Shown here one piece after another: positions 1-8,004 of a DNA stretch of 34,627 nucleotides (position 1 is the first letter of the stretch; each line of letters begins with the position of its first letter). A program made the position numbers and the translations under genes. The stretch comes from an uncultured Prevotellaceae bacterium. GTDB taxonomy: Bacteria; Bacteroidota; Bacteroidia; Bacteroidales; Muribaculaceae. A model generated the notes under the pieces. It saw nothing but the letters and a program-made list of their open reading frames with translations. It was not told the DNA's origin and did no database searches. Location of the stretch: NCBI GenBank assembly GCA_900318335.1, contig ONKF01000031.1, forward strand, positions 1 through 34,627, given 5' to 3'.

Positions 1-1
1 C

Positions 2-1900
2 AAGATTCCCGAGGGACCCATCGCTGAGAAATGGACCAACTATAAGGCTCACCAGAAACTCGTCAACCCCGCCAACAAGCGTAAACTCGACATCATCGTT
101 GTGGGTACCGGTCTGGCAGGTGCGTCGGCAGCCGCCACGCTGGGCGAGATGGGATTCAACGTGTTGAACTTCTGCATCCAGGATTCACCCCGCCGCGCTC
201 ACTCGATCGCCGCTCAGGGTGGTATCAACGCAGCCAAGAATTACCAGAACGACGGTGACTCGGTTTACCGCTTGTTCTATGACACCGTCAAGGGTGGTGA
301 CTACCGTGCCCGCGAGGCCAACGTTTACCGTCTTGCCGAGGTGTCCAACAATATCATCGACCAGTGCGTGGCCCAGGGTGTTCCCTTCGCCCGTGAGTAT
401 GGTGGTCTGCTGGCCAACCGCTCGTTTGGTGGCGCTCAGGTGAGCCGCACGTTCTACGCCAAGGGTCAGACCGGTCAGCAGCTGCTGCTCGGCGCTTACT
501 CGAGCCTGAACCGCATGATCCATGCCGGCAAGGTGAAGAGCTACAACCGCTACGAGATGCACGACGTGGTCATCATCGACGGCCGTGCCCGCGGTATCAT
601 CGCCAAGAACCTGGTGACCGGTAAACTGGAGCGCTTTGCCGCTCACGCAGTGGTTATCGCCACCGGTGGTTATGGCAACACCTACTTCCTGAGCACCAAC
701 GCCATGGGTTGCAACTGCTCGGCTGCTATGGCTTGCTATCGCCACGGCGCTTACTTCGCCAACCCCGCCTACGTGCAGATTCACCCCACCTGCATCCCCG
801 TGCACGGTGACAAGCAATCCAAGCTGACGCTGATGAGTGAGTCGCTGCGTAACGATGGCCGCATCTGGGTGCCCAAGAACATCGAGGACGCCAAGAAACT
901 GCAGGCAGGCCAGATCAAGGGTAGTGACATCCCCGAGGAAGAGCGTGACTACTACCTGGAGCGTAGGTATCCCGCTTTCGGTAACCTCGTGCCCCGTGAC
1001 GTGGCCAGCCGCGCTGCCAAGGAGCGTTGCGACAAGGGCTTCGGTGTGAACAACACCGGTAAGGCCGTGTTCCTCGACTTCAGCGAGGCCATCAACCGCC
1101 TGGGCATTGACGTGATCCGTCAGCGCTACGGCAACCTGTTTGACATGTATGAGGAAATCACCGACGTGAATCCTGGCGAGCTCGCCAACGAGATCAACGG
1201 TGTGAAGTACTACAACCCCATGATGATTTATCCCGCTATCCACTACACGATGGGCGGTATCTGGGTTGACTATGAGTTGCAGACCAGCATCAAGGGTCTG
1301 TTCGCTATCGGTGAGTGCAACTTCAGTGACCACGGCGCTAACCGCCTCGGTGCTTCGGCGCTGATGCAGGGTCTGGCCGACGGTTACTTCGTGCTGCCTT
1401 ACACCATCCAGAACTACCTGAGCGACCAGATCACCGTGCCTCACTTCTCGACCGACAGCCCCGAGTTTGACGCTGCCGAGAAGAAGGTGCAGAAGAACCT
1501 CGATGACTTGATGAGCATCCAGGGTAAGCGCTCGGTTGACAGCATCCACAAGGAACTGGGTAACGTGATGTGGGACTATGTGGGCATGGCCCGCACCAAG
1601 GAGAGCCTTGAGACCGCATTGAAGAAGCTCAAAGAGCTGCGCAAGGAGTTCGAGACCAACCTGTTCATCCCCGGCACCCAAGAGGGTATGAATGTAGAGC
1701 TTGACAAGGCATTCCGCCTGCGTGACTTCATCACCATGGGTGAGCTGATCGCCTATGACGCATTGAACCGTCACGAGAGCTGCGGTGGCCACTTCCGCGA
1801 GGAGCATCAGACCGAGGAAGGCGAGGCCAAGCGCGACGACGAGAACTTCTTCTATGTCGCTTGCTGGAAGCTACGAGGCCATCAAGGTCCAGACGCGTAA
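2..1900 (+). CDS. sdhA: Fumarate reductase/succinate dehydrogenase flavoprotein subunit, 5' partial, C-terminus frame-disrupted
   Basis: FAD-containing catalytic subunit that interconverts fumarate and succinate at the inner membrane. The reading frame is open from base 2, so the true start lies before the window; an in-frame GTG at 101 is internal and encodes Val of the dinucleotide motif [22 protein letters not shown] holds the His that usually binds FAD covalently in this family, and the substrate-site regions [16 protein letters not shown] and [10 protein letters not shown] are intact. The next gene, 1941, encodes the iron-sulfur subunit, so this is the end of the sdhCAB-type operon. Oddity: after YVACWK (about 1870) the frame ends with an unrelated short tail (LRGHQGPDA), while the +1 frame at 1872-1913 encodes [13 protein letters not shown], which resembles the usual C-terminus of Bacteroidota homologues as I recall them. 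A small out-of-frame deletion is inferred. Identity is very secure; the intactness of the tail is in doubt. Confidence 0.95.
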   Translation, partial: KIPEGPIAEKWTNYKAHQKLVNPANKRKLDIIVVGTGLAGASAAATLGEMGFNVLNFCIQDSPRRAHSIAAQGGINAAKNYQNDGDSVYRLFYDTVKGGDYRAREANVYRLAEVSNNIIDQCVAQGVPFAREYGGLLANRSFGGAQVSRTFYAKGQTGQQLLLGAYSSLNRMIHAGKVKSYNRYEMHDVVIIDGRARGIIAKNLVTGKLERFAAHAVVIATGGYGNTYFLSTNAMGCNCSAAMACYRHGAYFANPAYVQIHPTCIPVHGDKQSKLTLMSESLRNDGRIWVPKNIEDAKKLQAGQIKGSDIPEEERDYYLERRYPAFGNLVPRDVASRAAKERCDKGFGVNNTGKAVFLDFSEAINRLGIDVIRQRYGNLFDMYEEITDVNPGELANEINGVKYYNPMMIYPAIHYTMGGIWVDYELQTSIKGLFAIGECNFSDHGANRLGASALMQGLADGYFVLPYTIQNYLSDQITVPHFSTDSPEFDAAEKKVQKNLDDLMSIQGKRSVDSIHKELGNVMWDYVGMARTKESLETALKKLKELRKEFETNLFIPGTQEGMNVELDKAFRLRDFITMGELIAYDALNRHESCGGHFREEHQTEEGEAKRDDENFFYVACWKLRGHQGPDA

Positions 1901-1940
1901 CTATAAGTCATAATCAACCTTTAAAAATTCATCGAATACA

Positions 1941-2696
1941 ATGGATACAAGTATAAGCTTCAAACTTAAGGTTTGGCGTCAGCAGAACGCTCATGCCGAG
2001 GGCCGCTTTGAGACCTACGAGATGCGCGACATTCCCACCGACACCTCTTTCCTCGAGATGATGGACATCCTCAACGAGCAGCTCATCGAGAAGGGCGAGG
2101 AGCCTGTTACCTTTGACCACGACTGCCGCGAGGGCATCTGCGGCATGTGCTCGCTCTATGTCAACGGTCACCCCCACGGTCCCGCTACCGGAGCAACCAC
2201 CTGCCAACTCTATATGCGCCGCTTCCACGATGGTGACACCATCACCGTTGAGCCCTGGCGCTCGGCTGCTTTCCCCGTGATTAAGGACTTGATGGTTAAC
2301 CGCAATGCCTTTGACCAGATCCAGCAGGCTGGTGGCTACGTGAGCTTCCAGACGGGCGGTGCCCAGGATGCCAATGCTATCCCCATCAGCAAGGAGGCCG
2401 CCGACGAGGCTATGGACAGCGCAACCTGCATCGGTTGCGGTGCCTGTGTTGCCGCTTGCAAGAACGGTTCGGCCATGCTGTTCCTCAGCGCCAAGGTCAG
2501 CCAGTTCGCACTGCTGCCGCAGGGTCGTGCCGAGGCCAAGCGCCGCGTGAAGGCCATGCTCGCCAAGATGGACGAACTCGGCTTCGGTAACTGCACCAAC
2601 ACCGGTGCCTGTGCCGCCGAGTGCCCCAAGAACATCAAGCTGAGCAACATCGCCCGCTTGAACCGCGAGTTCGTCTGCGCTAAGTGCAGCGACTAA
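1941..2696 (+). CDS. sdhB: Fumarate reductase/succinate dehydrogenase iron-sulfur subunit
   Basis: Electron-transfer subunit of complex II, 251 residues, the normal length for Bacteroidota. The N-terminal plant-type ferredoxin domain has C62, C67, C70 and C88 for the [2Fe-2S] cluster. The C-terminal domain has [11 protein letters not shown] (C163, C166, C169, C173) and [12 protein letters not shown] (C218, C224, C228) for the [4Fe-4S] and [3Fe-4S]-type clusters. It follows the flavoprotein gene after 40 nt, or 27 nt after the stop of the displaced flavoprotein tail, and is followed by a clear hairpin terminator at 2727-2766. No Shine-Dalgarno is visible; the upstream stretch is A/T-rich, as is usual for this phylum. 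It carries electrons between the flavoprotein and the membrane cytochrome b subunit, whose gene would lie upstream of the window. Confidence 0.96.
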   Translation: MDTSISFKLKVWRQQNAHAEGRFETYEMRDIPTDTSFLEMMDILNEQLIEKGEEPVTFDHDCREGICGMCSLYVNGHPHGPATGATTCQLYMRRFHDGDTITVEPWRSAAFPVIKDLMVNRNAFDQIQQAGGYVSFQTGGAQDANAIPISKEAADEAMDSATCIGCGACVAACKNGSAMLFLSAKVSQFALLPQGRAEAKRRVKAMLAKMDELGFGNCTNTGACAAECPKNIKLSNIARLNREFVCAKCSD

Positions 2697-2726
2697 TCGC
2701 CTGGAGGGTAAATCCATGAAATCATT

Positions 2727-2766
2727 GTGCCGTGATGGGCTTTTGGCCCGTTACGGCACAATTTTT
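2727..2766 (+). terminator. Terminator of the sdh/frd operon
   Basis: Arms GTGCCGTGATGGGC (2727-2740) and GCCCGTTACGGCAC (2746-2759) pair over 14 positions, allowing two wobble pairs, around a 5-nt loop. A T-rich run follows at 2762-2766. It sits 31 nt after the sdhB stop. Confidence 0.85.
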
Positions 2767-2801
2767 ATAGGTAAAAAGTATCTGTTTTCAGGAAATGTTG
2801 T

Positions 2802-2809
2802 TATATTTG
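2802..2809 (+). promoter_or_regulatory. Bacteroidota -7 box for the GYF/CD225 gene
   Basis: TATATTTG matches TAnnTTTG. No clean TTTG lies 19-20 nt upstream (only a T-rich stretch near 2785). The predicted transcript start leaves a leader of about 45 nt before the ATG at 2862. Confidence 0.5.
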
Positions 2810-2861
2810 CAAGAGATTATCAGGATATCAACACGTTTAATTACATAATACAAAATTAAAG

Positions 2862-3536
2862 ATGAAGTACTATATTGCAGAAAACGGCCAGCCAGCAGGA
2901 CCGTTTGAACCCAATGAATTGATGCTGCACGGCTTGACGGTCAACTCGTTAGTGTGGTGTGAAGGGATGCCCAATTGGACTTCGGCCAGCCAGGTGCCCG
3001 AATTGATGGCCCTGCTGTCAGGCCAGCCGTTCAATCCTGGCAATATCGACGTGTCGATGCCGCAGGTGCCTCCCATGGGAACCGAGGTGCCCCTGCCCCA
3101 GGTACCGCCTTTCGGTGGCGGCCAGCAGCAGCCTGCCCCATACGGGACGCCTTACGGTCAGGGCACTGGCAACCAGCCCTATGCTCCGCCCCAATACGGT
3201 CCCAGCACCAATCAGCCTACCAACCAGATTATGCCCAAGACATGGCTCACCGAGTCGATTCTTGTCACTGCGGCATCACTGCTGTGCTGTTTCAATATTG
3301 TGGGTCTGATTACTGGTGTGCTGGCCATCATCAAGGCTAATGGCGTCAAGTCCAAATTCATGAAGGGCGATGTCACTGGTGCTAACAACGATTCGGCATC
3401 AGCCAAGAAGTGGGTGCTGATTACTGTCGCTGTAGGCGTTATCTGGTCGCTCATTCAGGGCTATCGCATCGTAACCGATCCCTCGTTCCTGCCGCAGATT
3501 CAGGAAGGAACCTTCGGCTCCCTCTACAGCTTTTAG
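2862..3536 (+). CDS. GYF_2-domain and CD225/dispanin-like membrane protein
   Basis: 224 residues. Residues 1-50 look like a bacterial GYF_2 domain (MKYYIAENGQPAGPF, then LVWCEGMPNWTSA). Residues 55-125 are a Pro/Gln/Gly-rich linker with VPPMG and VPPFGGG. Residues 127-205 hold two hydrophobic segments (about 132-157 and 184-202) with a double Cys near the first, in the layout of CD225/dispanin proteins. Eukaryotic GYF domains bind Pro-rich peptides, so binding to its own linker or to a partner is conceivable; that is inference. The gene stands alone between the sdh terminator and its own terminator at 3571-3617. The cellular role of bacterial members is not known to me. The start at 2862 places the GYF motif at the very N-terminus. 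Confidence 0.82.
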   Translation: MKYYIAENGQPAGPFEPNELMLHGLTVNSLVWCEGMPNWTSASQVPELMALLSGQPFNPGNIDVSMPQVPPMGTEVPLPQVPPFGGGQQQPAPYGTPYGQGTGNQPYAPPQYGPSTNQPTNQIMPKTWLTESILVTAASLLCCFNIVGLITGVLAIIKANGVKSKFMKGDVTGANNDSASAKKWVLITVAVGVIWSLIQGYRIVTDPSFLPQIQEGTFGSLYSF

Positions 3537-3542
3537 AGAAGG

Positions 3543-3577
3543 AGTTAATAGTTAATAGTTAATAGAGAATAGTTAAT
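3543..3577. repeat. Heptanucleotide tandem repeat, five AGTTAAT-type units
   Basis: Consecutive 7-mers AGTTAAT, AGTTAAT, AGTTAAT, AGAGAAT, AGTTAAT lie just after the stop of the GYF/CD225 gene. The last unit is part of the left arm of the terminator that follows. Confidence 0.8.
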
Positions 3578-3617
3578 AGTTGGCTGTCGCAGTCAACCAT
3601 TAACTTTTCTTTTTTAT
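3571..3617 (+). terminator. Terminator of the GYF/CD225 gene
   Basis: Left arm AGTTAATAGTTGGCTG (3571-3586), loop TCG, right arm CAGTCAACCATTAACT (3590-3605), with 14 of 16 positions complementary, then a T-rich run. The preceding heptamer repeats offer alternative left arms. Confidence 0.75.
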
Positions 3618-3671
3618 CCACCTCTCCCCCCATACACCTATCCACTTATACACCTATACACCCATCCACCA

Positions 3672-4580
3672 CTACACCCTACTTCTCGTCACGAGCCAGA
3701 CGCCCGTGAAGATGAGGGCGGCGGCCACAGCGTGCATCCACTGGGGTGCTGCGAGACCCATCGCCATACTCGCCACCACGGCTACAAAGGGCTGCACGTA
3801 GTTATAGACGCTCACCGTCGTGGGCAAGAGGCGTCGCTGGGCATATACCACGAGCAGGAAGGTGAAGAAGGTGGCTCCAGCCACGATATAGACGATTTCG
3901 CAGGCCGTTCGGGCATTCATTCCTGGCCAGTCAATCTGCATAATGTGGGGTAGGGTGAAGGGCAGGATGAACAGGCTGGCGAAGGTGAATGTCCACTTGT
4001 TGAACGTGAAGGCGTCATACTTGCGGATGACCCGTGAATAATGTGTCAGATAGAAGGCGTAGCCCACTTGGGAAATCAGGATCAGGATGTCGCCCCTGAA
4101 GTCCGTCGGCTGCCCGCTGCTGCCTGCCGTGGTGCGGGTGATGAGCAACACGGCTCCCGTGAAGCCCATGATGATGCCCAGCGCCCGTCGTGGCGTGATG
4201 CGCTCGTGCAGCAGGATGGCCGACAGGATGAGCGTGAAAATGGGCATTGTGGTCAACTCGATGGTCGCATTGATGGGCGAGGTGAAACTCAGGCCCACGA
4301 TATAGCCGCCCTGGGCCAGCGCGAAGCCGAAGAAGCCCGCTCCGGCAATCTTGATGTAATCCCGTGGCTCGATGCGTTGCTGCGGCACAATCAATGAGCC
4401 CAGCCAGAAGATGATGGCCGCACCGATGACCCTGAATGCCACCAGTTGAGGCCCCGTGATGCCACCGTTGGCGAGCACGTCCTTAGAGAACGTCGCCATC
4501 AGCCCGAACAGCACCATGGCCAGCAGCATCGCCCCATGCGCCCTCCAGTCCTTATGATTTGTCGTGTTATCGGTAGTCAT
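3672..4580 (-). CDS. DMT-superfamily (EamA) transporter
   Basis: 302 residues with about ten hydrophobic segments arranged as two EamA repeats, the usual architecture of drug/metabolite exporters of the inner membrane. Recognisable parts include the first segment (MLLAMVLFGLMATFSKDVL), the repeat-1 end with SPINATIELTTMPIFTLI, and repeat 2 from DILILISQVGYAFYLTHYS. The substrate cannot be told from sequence. The frame is open further upstream to 4628, but ATG 4580 is preferred because a promoter box (TAATTTTG) lies at 4603-4596 inside the longer version, which would make its first codons untranscribed. The gene converges on the GYF/CD225 gene; the gap holds C/A/T-rich low-complexity sequence (3618-3671). 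Confidence 0.88.
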   Translation of the reverse strand: MTTDNTTNHKDWRAHGAMLLAMVLFGLMATFSKDVLANGGITGPQLVAFRVIGAAIIFWLGSLIVPQQRIEPRDYIKIAGAGFFGFALAQGGYIVGLSFTSPINATIELTTMPIFTLILSAILLHERITPRRALGIIMGFTGAVLLITRTTAGSSGQPTDFRGDILILISQVGYAFYLTHYSRVIRKYDAFTFNKWTFTFASLFILPFTLPHIMQIDWPGMNARTACEIVYIVAGATFFTFLLVVYAQRRLLPTTVSVYNYVQPFVAVVASMAMGLAAPQWMHAVAAALIFTGVWLVTRSRV

Positions 4581-4595
4581 GTCGTTTTCAAGGCG

Positions 4596-4603
4596 CAAAA
4601 TTA
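4596..4603 (-). promoter_or_regulatory. Bacteroidota -7 box for the DMT transporter
   Basis: TAATTTTG on the minus strand, with a TTTT stretch about 17 nt further upstream as a possible -33 element. It leaves only a short leader before ATG 4580 and so decides the start. Confidence 0.6.
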
Positions 4604-4681
4604 CAACAATTCCCCGTAATAAAACCACCAGAGGGTAACCATTCAGCCAAATAACCTCACGCCAAGCCGCTAAGAATAAAA

Positions 4682-4767
4682 AAGGAAAACAAGAAACACA
4701 AGATGTACAATCCAGTGAAGATTGTTTTTCTTGTATTTCTTGTTTTCAAATAATTGTCGTGCGGATG
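4682..4767. repeat. 86-bp palindromic repeat, copy 1
   Basis: 85 of 86 bases are identical to 6331-6416, in the same orientation. The inner part is an imperfect palindrome: GAAAACAAGAAACACAAGA near the left end pairs with TCTTGTATTTCTTGTTTTC. Both copies end in TTGTCGTGCGGATG. A 65-codon minus-strand frame across it (4657-4854) is not believed. The pair flanks the lipoprotein gene 4915-6057. Confidence 0.9.
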
Positions 4768-4789
4768 ACAGTTAACAAATGTTAAAAAT

Positions 4790-4837
4790 GGGGGGGGTAA
4801 ATAAACCGCATTTTTAAATGAATGTCTAATGATTAGA
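4790..4837. other. G8 tract and small palindrome upstream of the lipoprotein gene
   Basis: Eight consecutive G at 4790-4797 and a perfect palindrome TCTAAT-G-ATTAGA at 4825-4837 lie 80-125 nt upstream of the lipoprotein ATG. The homopolymer is long enough to be slippery and the palindrome could be an operator, but no TAnnTTTG box was found nearby. The rest of 4581-4914 holds the DMT promoter and repeat copy 1. Confidence 0.4.
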
Positions 4838-4914
4838 TTGTGTCTCGATGGCAATAGCTGTCCTGTACAGTTTTCGTAGCCAAGATTTTATAAACCCAAA
4901 AAACTGATAAAAGG

Positions 4915-6057
4915 ATGAAAAATCGCAACTCTTTATTATTTCTTATCGTCATCTTGATGATGATAGGCACCTCGTGTAAAGACAACGAGGATGTGTATAA
5001 CGGTGAATACACCTATTACTTGAGCATCCAATCCGAAGTGATGCTGCATTTGTCCGATAATGCTGAGGATGAAAGCGGGATGGTTAATCCAGTATTTGAC
5101 CGCTTATCCAGAACTGTCTATTTCATGAAGCAGGCGGTGAGCGAGAATGAGACCATGCAGAGTAATGAACGGGAAAGGGAGGCTGCGTTGCTCACGACTT
5201 GTGACAGCCTGTATCGGAACTATGCCGAAACAAATCCAGAGAATAAAGGTCATGTCGTCTGCTTCGTCAAGTTAATCCGTTGTAAAAGAAATAATGGAAC
5301 CGTCACGGATGCTGTGACATTGAAGTATTACCAATTTTGGTATGAAAACTATAACGGTGGCAATGGCGGTGATGGTTCCGATGATCCAAACCATTATTTC
5401 GCCAAGCCCGATTCACTCAAGGCTATTGACCTGGGTCTGTCAGTTCTATGGGCCAATTGTAACTTCGGAGCAAAACTGCCCCGTGATTATGGTGCCCGTA
5501 TAGCGTGGGGCGACCCCACAGGCAGATTGTGGTCTGGCCAAGGCATTTATTGGAAAAATGACGCTTACACATGGAACACGACCAACTATGGCGGCAACAA
5601 TCCTCCTGAAGATATTAGTGGTGGTGACTTGGATGTCGTGGCATTTAACTGGAGTGACGGCTGGCGCATGCCCAGTTATAGCGAGGCGAAGGAGTTGTGC
5701 GAGCAATGTGAGTGGAAACTGCAAACGTATGGTGACATCAAGTGGTTTGAGGTCATCGGCCCCAATGGCAATAGCATCATCATGCCGCTGGCAGGAATCT
5801 ATGGCGACGACTTGTCTGCTACACCCCGTTTCCACAGGGGACCTCTTGGTACTAATGAAATGGGAAGCTACTGGACATCGACCAGCTGTCCGACGCCAAG
5901 TACAGCCGAGGAACGAGGCTATGGTGTTAATGAAGGTGTAATTACAGCCTGGAGTTTCAGGTTTTTCGCCAATAGTGAAAATGACTCGGCACGCCTGTAT
6001 TTTATTGACTATGTGCGGGGATACCACATGTCCATCCGACCTGTCCAAAACAAGTAA
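4915..6057 (+). CDS. Lipoprotein with C-terminal FISUMP-like domain
   Basis: 380 residues. The N-terminus is a type II signal peptide: MKNR, a hydrophobic run, then the lipobox IGTSC with lipidated Cys at 21, so the protein is probably on the cell envelope. Residues 25-145 show no family I recognise. A Gly/Asn/Asp-rich linker at 147-159 leads to a domain (about 168-378) like the Fibrobacter major paralogous domain: AIDLGLSVLWANCNFGA, IAWGDPTG, WRMPSYSEAKEL, GPNGNSIIMPLAG, GSYWTSTSC and the final SIRPVQ. Such domains recur in secreted and surface proteins of Bacteroidota; their ligand is unknown. The gene stands alone between two 86-bp repeats, with lower G+C than its neighbours, which hints at a mobile or recently acquired unit. 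Function unassigned. Confidence 0.85.
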   Translation: MKNRNSLLFLIVILMMIGTSCKDNEDVYNGEYTYYLSIQSEVMLHLSDNAEDESGMVNPVFDRLSRTVYFMKQAVSENETMQSNEREREAALLTTCDSLYRNYAETNPENKGHVVCFVKLIRCKRNNGTVTDAVTLKYYQFWYENYNGGNGGDGSDDPNHYFAKPDSLKAIDLGLSVLWANCNFGAKLPRDYGARIAWGDPTGRLWSGQGIYWKNDAYTWNTTNYGGNNPPEDISGGDLDVVAFNWSDGWRMPSYSEAKELCEQCEWKLQTYGDIKWFEVIGPNGNSIIMPLAGIYGDDLSATPRFHRGPLGTNEMGSYWTSTSCPTPSTAEERGYGVNEGVITAWSFRFFANSENDSARLYFIDYVRGYHMSIRPVQNK

Positions 6058-6220
6058 ATCAAGTTTAGAATAAACTTAATGGATAAAGGATAATGTTTAA
6101 TGGTTGTTGATTCTTTTAATCACGATATAATCTCTTTTCTCCACGGCGATAGACGTTTATTCTGTAATTAAAAAAGCTTTTTAATACTTGCATTCTGACA
6201 TTATTTCTCAGGGAAATAAA

Positions 6221-6260
6221 GTGGTTCCTCCCCTCGGGCGTTGCCTGAAGGGGGAACCAC
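6221..6260. terminator. Long hairpin, probable bidirectional terminator
   Basis: GTGGTTCCTCCCCTCGGGC pairs with GCCTGAAGGGGGAACCAC (right arm ending 6260) with one bulge and a GTT loop, about 18 paired positions. It lies in the 395-nt gap between the convergent lipoprotein and CoA-transferase genes. No strong T-run follows on the plus strand; on the minus strand TTTATTT follows. It could also be a structured RNA. Confidence 0.55.
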
Positions 6261-6270
6261 TAATCTATCA

Positions 6271-6294
6271 GTACCGAAATGGCCGTTTCGGAAC
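6271..6294. other. Second hairpin in the 6.06-6.45 kb gap
   Basis: GTACCGAAA (6271-6279) pairs with TTTCGGAAC (6286-6294) apart from one A-A mismatch. It sits 10 nt beyond the longer hairpin, before repeat copy 2. The remainder of the gap (6058-6220 and 6295-6330) shows no gene. Confidence 0.45.
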
Positions 6295-6330
6295 TGGCGG
6301 TTTCTTTACATAGCATTCTTTTGTTTATAT

Positions 6331-6416
6331 AAGGAAAACAAGAAACACAAGATGTACAATCCAGTGAAGATTGTTTTTCTTGTATTTCTTGTTTTCAAAT
6401 GATTGTCGTGCGGATG
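6331..6416. repeat. 86-bp palindromic repeat, copy 2
   Basis: Direct copy of 4682-4767 with one mismatch (CAAATG in place of CAAATA). Its palindrome lies just downstream of the CoA-transferase gene (minus strand), where it could also act as a terminator. It is followed by AATTCGTGTAATTTGTGG, a string I associate with Bacteroidales intergenic sequence. Confidence 0.9.
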
Positions 6417-6452
6417 CCGATTAGTTCAATTCGTGTAATTTGTGGTTTTCAA

Positions 6453-7973
6453 TTACTTCATGAACTTGGCGAAGTCGGTCTTGCGCATGTCGCCGTCGTG
6501 AATCAGTGTGCTGTGCATGGCGAAGGCGATGTCCGGGTTCATCATCACGTGGCCCTTCTTGGCGAGGTTCAGGTACTCGCGCAGCAGGGGACGATAGACG
6601 GGATGAGCGGCTTTCTCGATGATTTCGTGAGCGCTCTGGACGGGATCCTTGCCGCGCAGGTCGGCGATACCCTGGTCGGTGATGATGATGTCCACCGAGT
6701 GGGGGTTGTGGTCAGGATAGGAAACCATGGGCACGATGGTGCTGATGCAGTCGTCCTTCTTGATCGAGGGACACAGGAAGATGCTGATGTAGGCATTGCG
6801 GGTGAAGTCGCCCGAGCCACCCACACCGTTCATCAGGCGCGTGCCGCTGACGTGGGTCGAATTGATGTGACCATAGATGTCGGCCTCGATGGCGGTGTTC
6901 ATCGTGATGACGCCCAGACGGCGAACCACCTCGGGGTTGTTACTGATCTCGCTGGGACGCATGAGCACCTTGTTGTGCAGGGCTTCGCCCTTCTCAAAGA
7001 ACTCAGTCATGGCGCCGCTGGAGAAGGTCATCGAGCAGGTGCTGGCAAACTTACACTTGCCGCTCTCGAGCAGCTCGAGCACGCTGTCCTGGATGACCTC
7101 GGTGTACATCTCGAACGGGGGAATGTCGTCGCTCTTGTCCAGGGCGTCGAGCACGGCGTTGGCGATGTTGCCCACACCACTCTGCAGGGGCAGGAACTCC
7201 TTGGGGATGCGGCCAGCCTTGAGCTCGTTAACGAGGAAGGCGCACACGTTGTGGCCGATGGCAGCGGTCACGTCATCAACGGGGGTGAAGGCACCCTCCT
7301 TGCTGATGGGCAGCGAAGTCTTGACAACGCCGAGGACCTTCTTGGGGTCAACATGGGCGGTGGGAGTGCCCACGCGGGCGGTGGGAGTGCCCACGCGGTC
7401 GTGAGGCGTGTAGATAGGGATCTCGCGACGATAAGGAGGATCGTTGGGTGTGTACACGTCGTGCATGCCGAGGATGGTCTCCGGAATCTGGTCGTTGACC
7501 TCGACAATCACCTTGTCGGCCATCTTGAGCCAGGTGGCGGTGTTACCCATCGAGGTGCCCAGCACGAGATCGCCGTCATCGGTGATGCTCTGAGCCTCAA
7601 CGATGGCGATGTCCATCTTGCCGTAGAAACCATAGCGGAACTCCTGTGCGAGTTCGCTCAGGTGGCGGTCATTATAGTGGATGGCATTAGCGTTGATGGC
7701 CTTGCGCATGTCGGGGTGTGACTGGTAAGGTGTGCGGAAGTTGAGTGCGTCGGCGCGGGTCAACTCACCATCGATGTGGTCGCTGGTCGATGCGCCACTG
7801 AAGAGGTTGATCTTGAACTCACGGCCTGCCTCATGCTCACGCTTGGCGCGCTCGGCGATGGCAACAGGCACTGCTTGAGGACAACCGGGTGAAGTAAAGC
7901 CCGAAACGCCCACGGTGAAGCCATTTTGTACAAATTCGGCGGCTTCCTCGGCCGAAAGAATCGGATAAATCAT
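6453..7973 (-). CDS. Acetyl-CoA hydrolase/transferase, probably succinyl-CoA:acetate CoA-transferase
   Basis: 506 residues, class I CoA-transferase of the AarC/YgfH-like group, which moves CoA between succinate and acetate (or propionate) in the cytoplasm. Seen: LQSGVGNIANAVL before the catalytic-Glu segment FEMYTEVIQD, the glycine-rich GVGGSGDFTRNAYIS, and the C-terminal ITDQGIADLRGK. With the fumarate reductase at the window start, it fits succinate/acetate fermentation. Oddity: a perfect 21-bp tandem duplication (7357-7398) encodes RVGTPTA twice in the region where homologues, as I recall them, carry a single HDRVGTPY-like motif. The start at 7973 gives the expected N-terminus MIYPILSAEEAA. 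The upstream gap to pgi carries an 11-bp inverted repeat. Exact substrate pair is an inference from family and context. Confidence 0.92.
   Translation of the reverse strand: MIYPILSAEEAAEFVQNGFTVGVSGFTSPGCPQAVPVAIAERAKREHEAGREFKINLFSGASTSDHIDGELTRADALNFRTPYQSHPDMRKAINANAIHYNDRHLSELAQEFRYGFYGKMDIAIVEAQSITDDGDLVLGTSMGNTATWLKMADKVIVEVNDQIPETILGMHDVYTPNDPPYRREIPIYTPHDRVGTPTARVGTPTAHVDPKKVLGVVKTSLPISKEGAFTPVDDVTAAIGHNVCAFLVNELKAGRIPKEFLPLQSGVGNIANAVLDALDKSDDIPPFEMYTEVIQDSVLELLESGKCKFASTCSMTFSSGAMTEFFEKGEALHNKVLMRPSEISNNPEVVRRLGVITMNTAIEADIYGHINSTHVSGTRLMNGVGGSGDFTRNAYISIFLCPSIKKDDCISTIVPMVSYPDHNPHSVDIIITDQGIADLRGKDPVQSAHEIIEKAAHPVYRPLLREYLNLAKKGHVMMNPDIAFAMHSTLIHDGDMRKTDFAKFMK
7357..7398. repeat. 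In-frame 21-bp tandem duplication inside the CoA-transferase gene
   Basis: GCGGTGGGAGTGCCCACGCGG occurs twice with no spacer (7357-7377 and 7378-7398). Each unit adds seven residues (RVGTPTA), so the frame is kept. Confidence 0.95.
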
Positions 7974-8001
7974 TTTTTAGTTTTTAGTTTTTTGTCCTTA
8001 G
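7974..8001. repeat. Heptanucleotide array directly upstream of the CoA-transferase start
   Basis: Units TTTTTAG, TTTTTAG, TTTTTTG, TCCTTAG (plus strand) follow one another immediately upstream of the minus-strand ATG, forming an A-rich 5' leader in the mRNA. Confidence 0.6.
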
Positions 8002-8004
8002 TTG

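Noticed and set aside
185-1807. Long minus-strand open frame (540 codons) opposite the flavoprotein gene
   Set aside because: Shadow of a strongly codon-biased gene; the product is low-complexity Val/Leu/His-rich with no motif, while the plus strand encodes a complete known protein.
3543-3577. Possible CRISPR or direct-repeat array
   Set aside because: Units are 7 nt with no spacers, so it is a simple tandem repeat; no cas gene is nearby.
4657-4854. 65-codon minus-strand frame upstream of the lipoprotein gene
   Set aside because: Largely encoded by the 86-bp palindromic repeat and a G8 tract; not protein-like outside a chance hydrophobic end.
6399-7721. 440-codon plus-strand frame opposite the CoA-transferase
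   Set aside because: Same antisense effect of codon bias; no recognisable protein.
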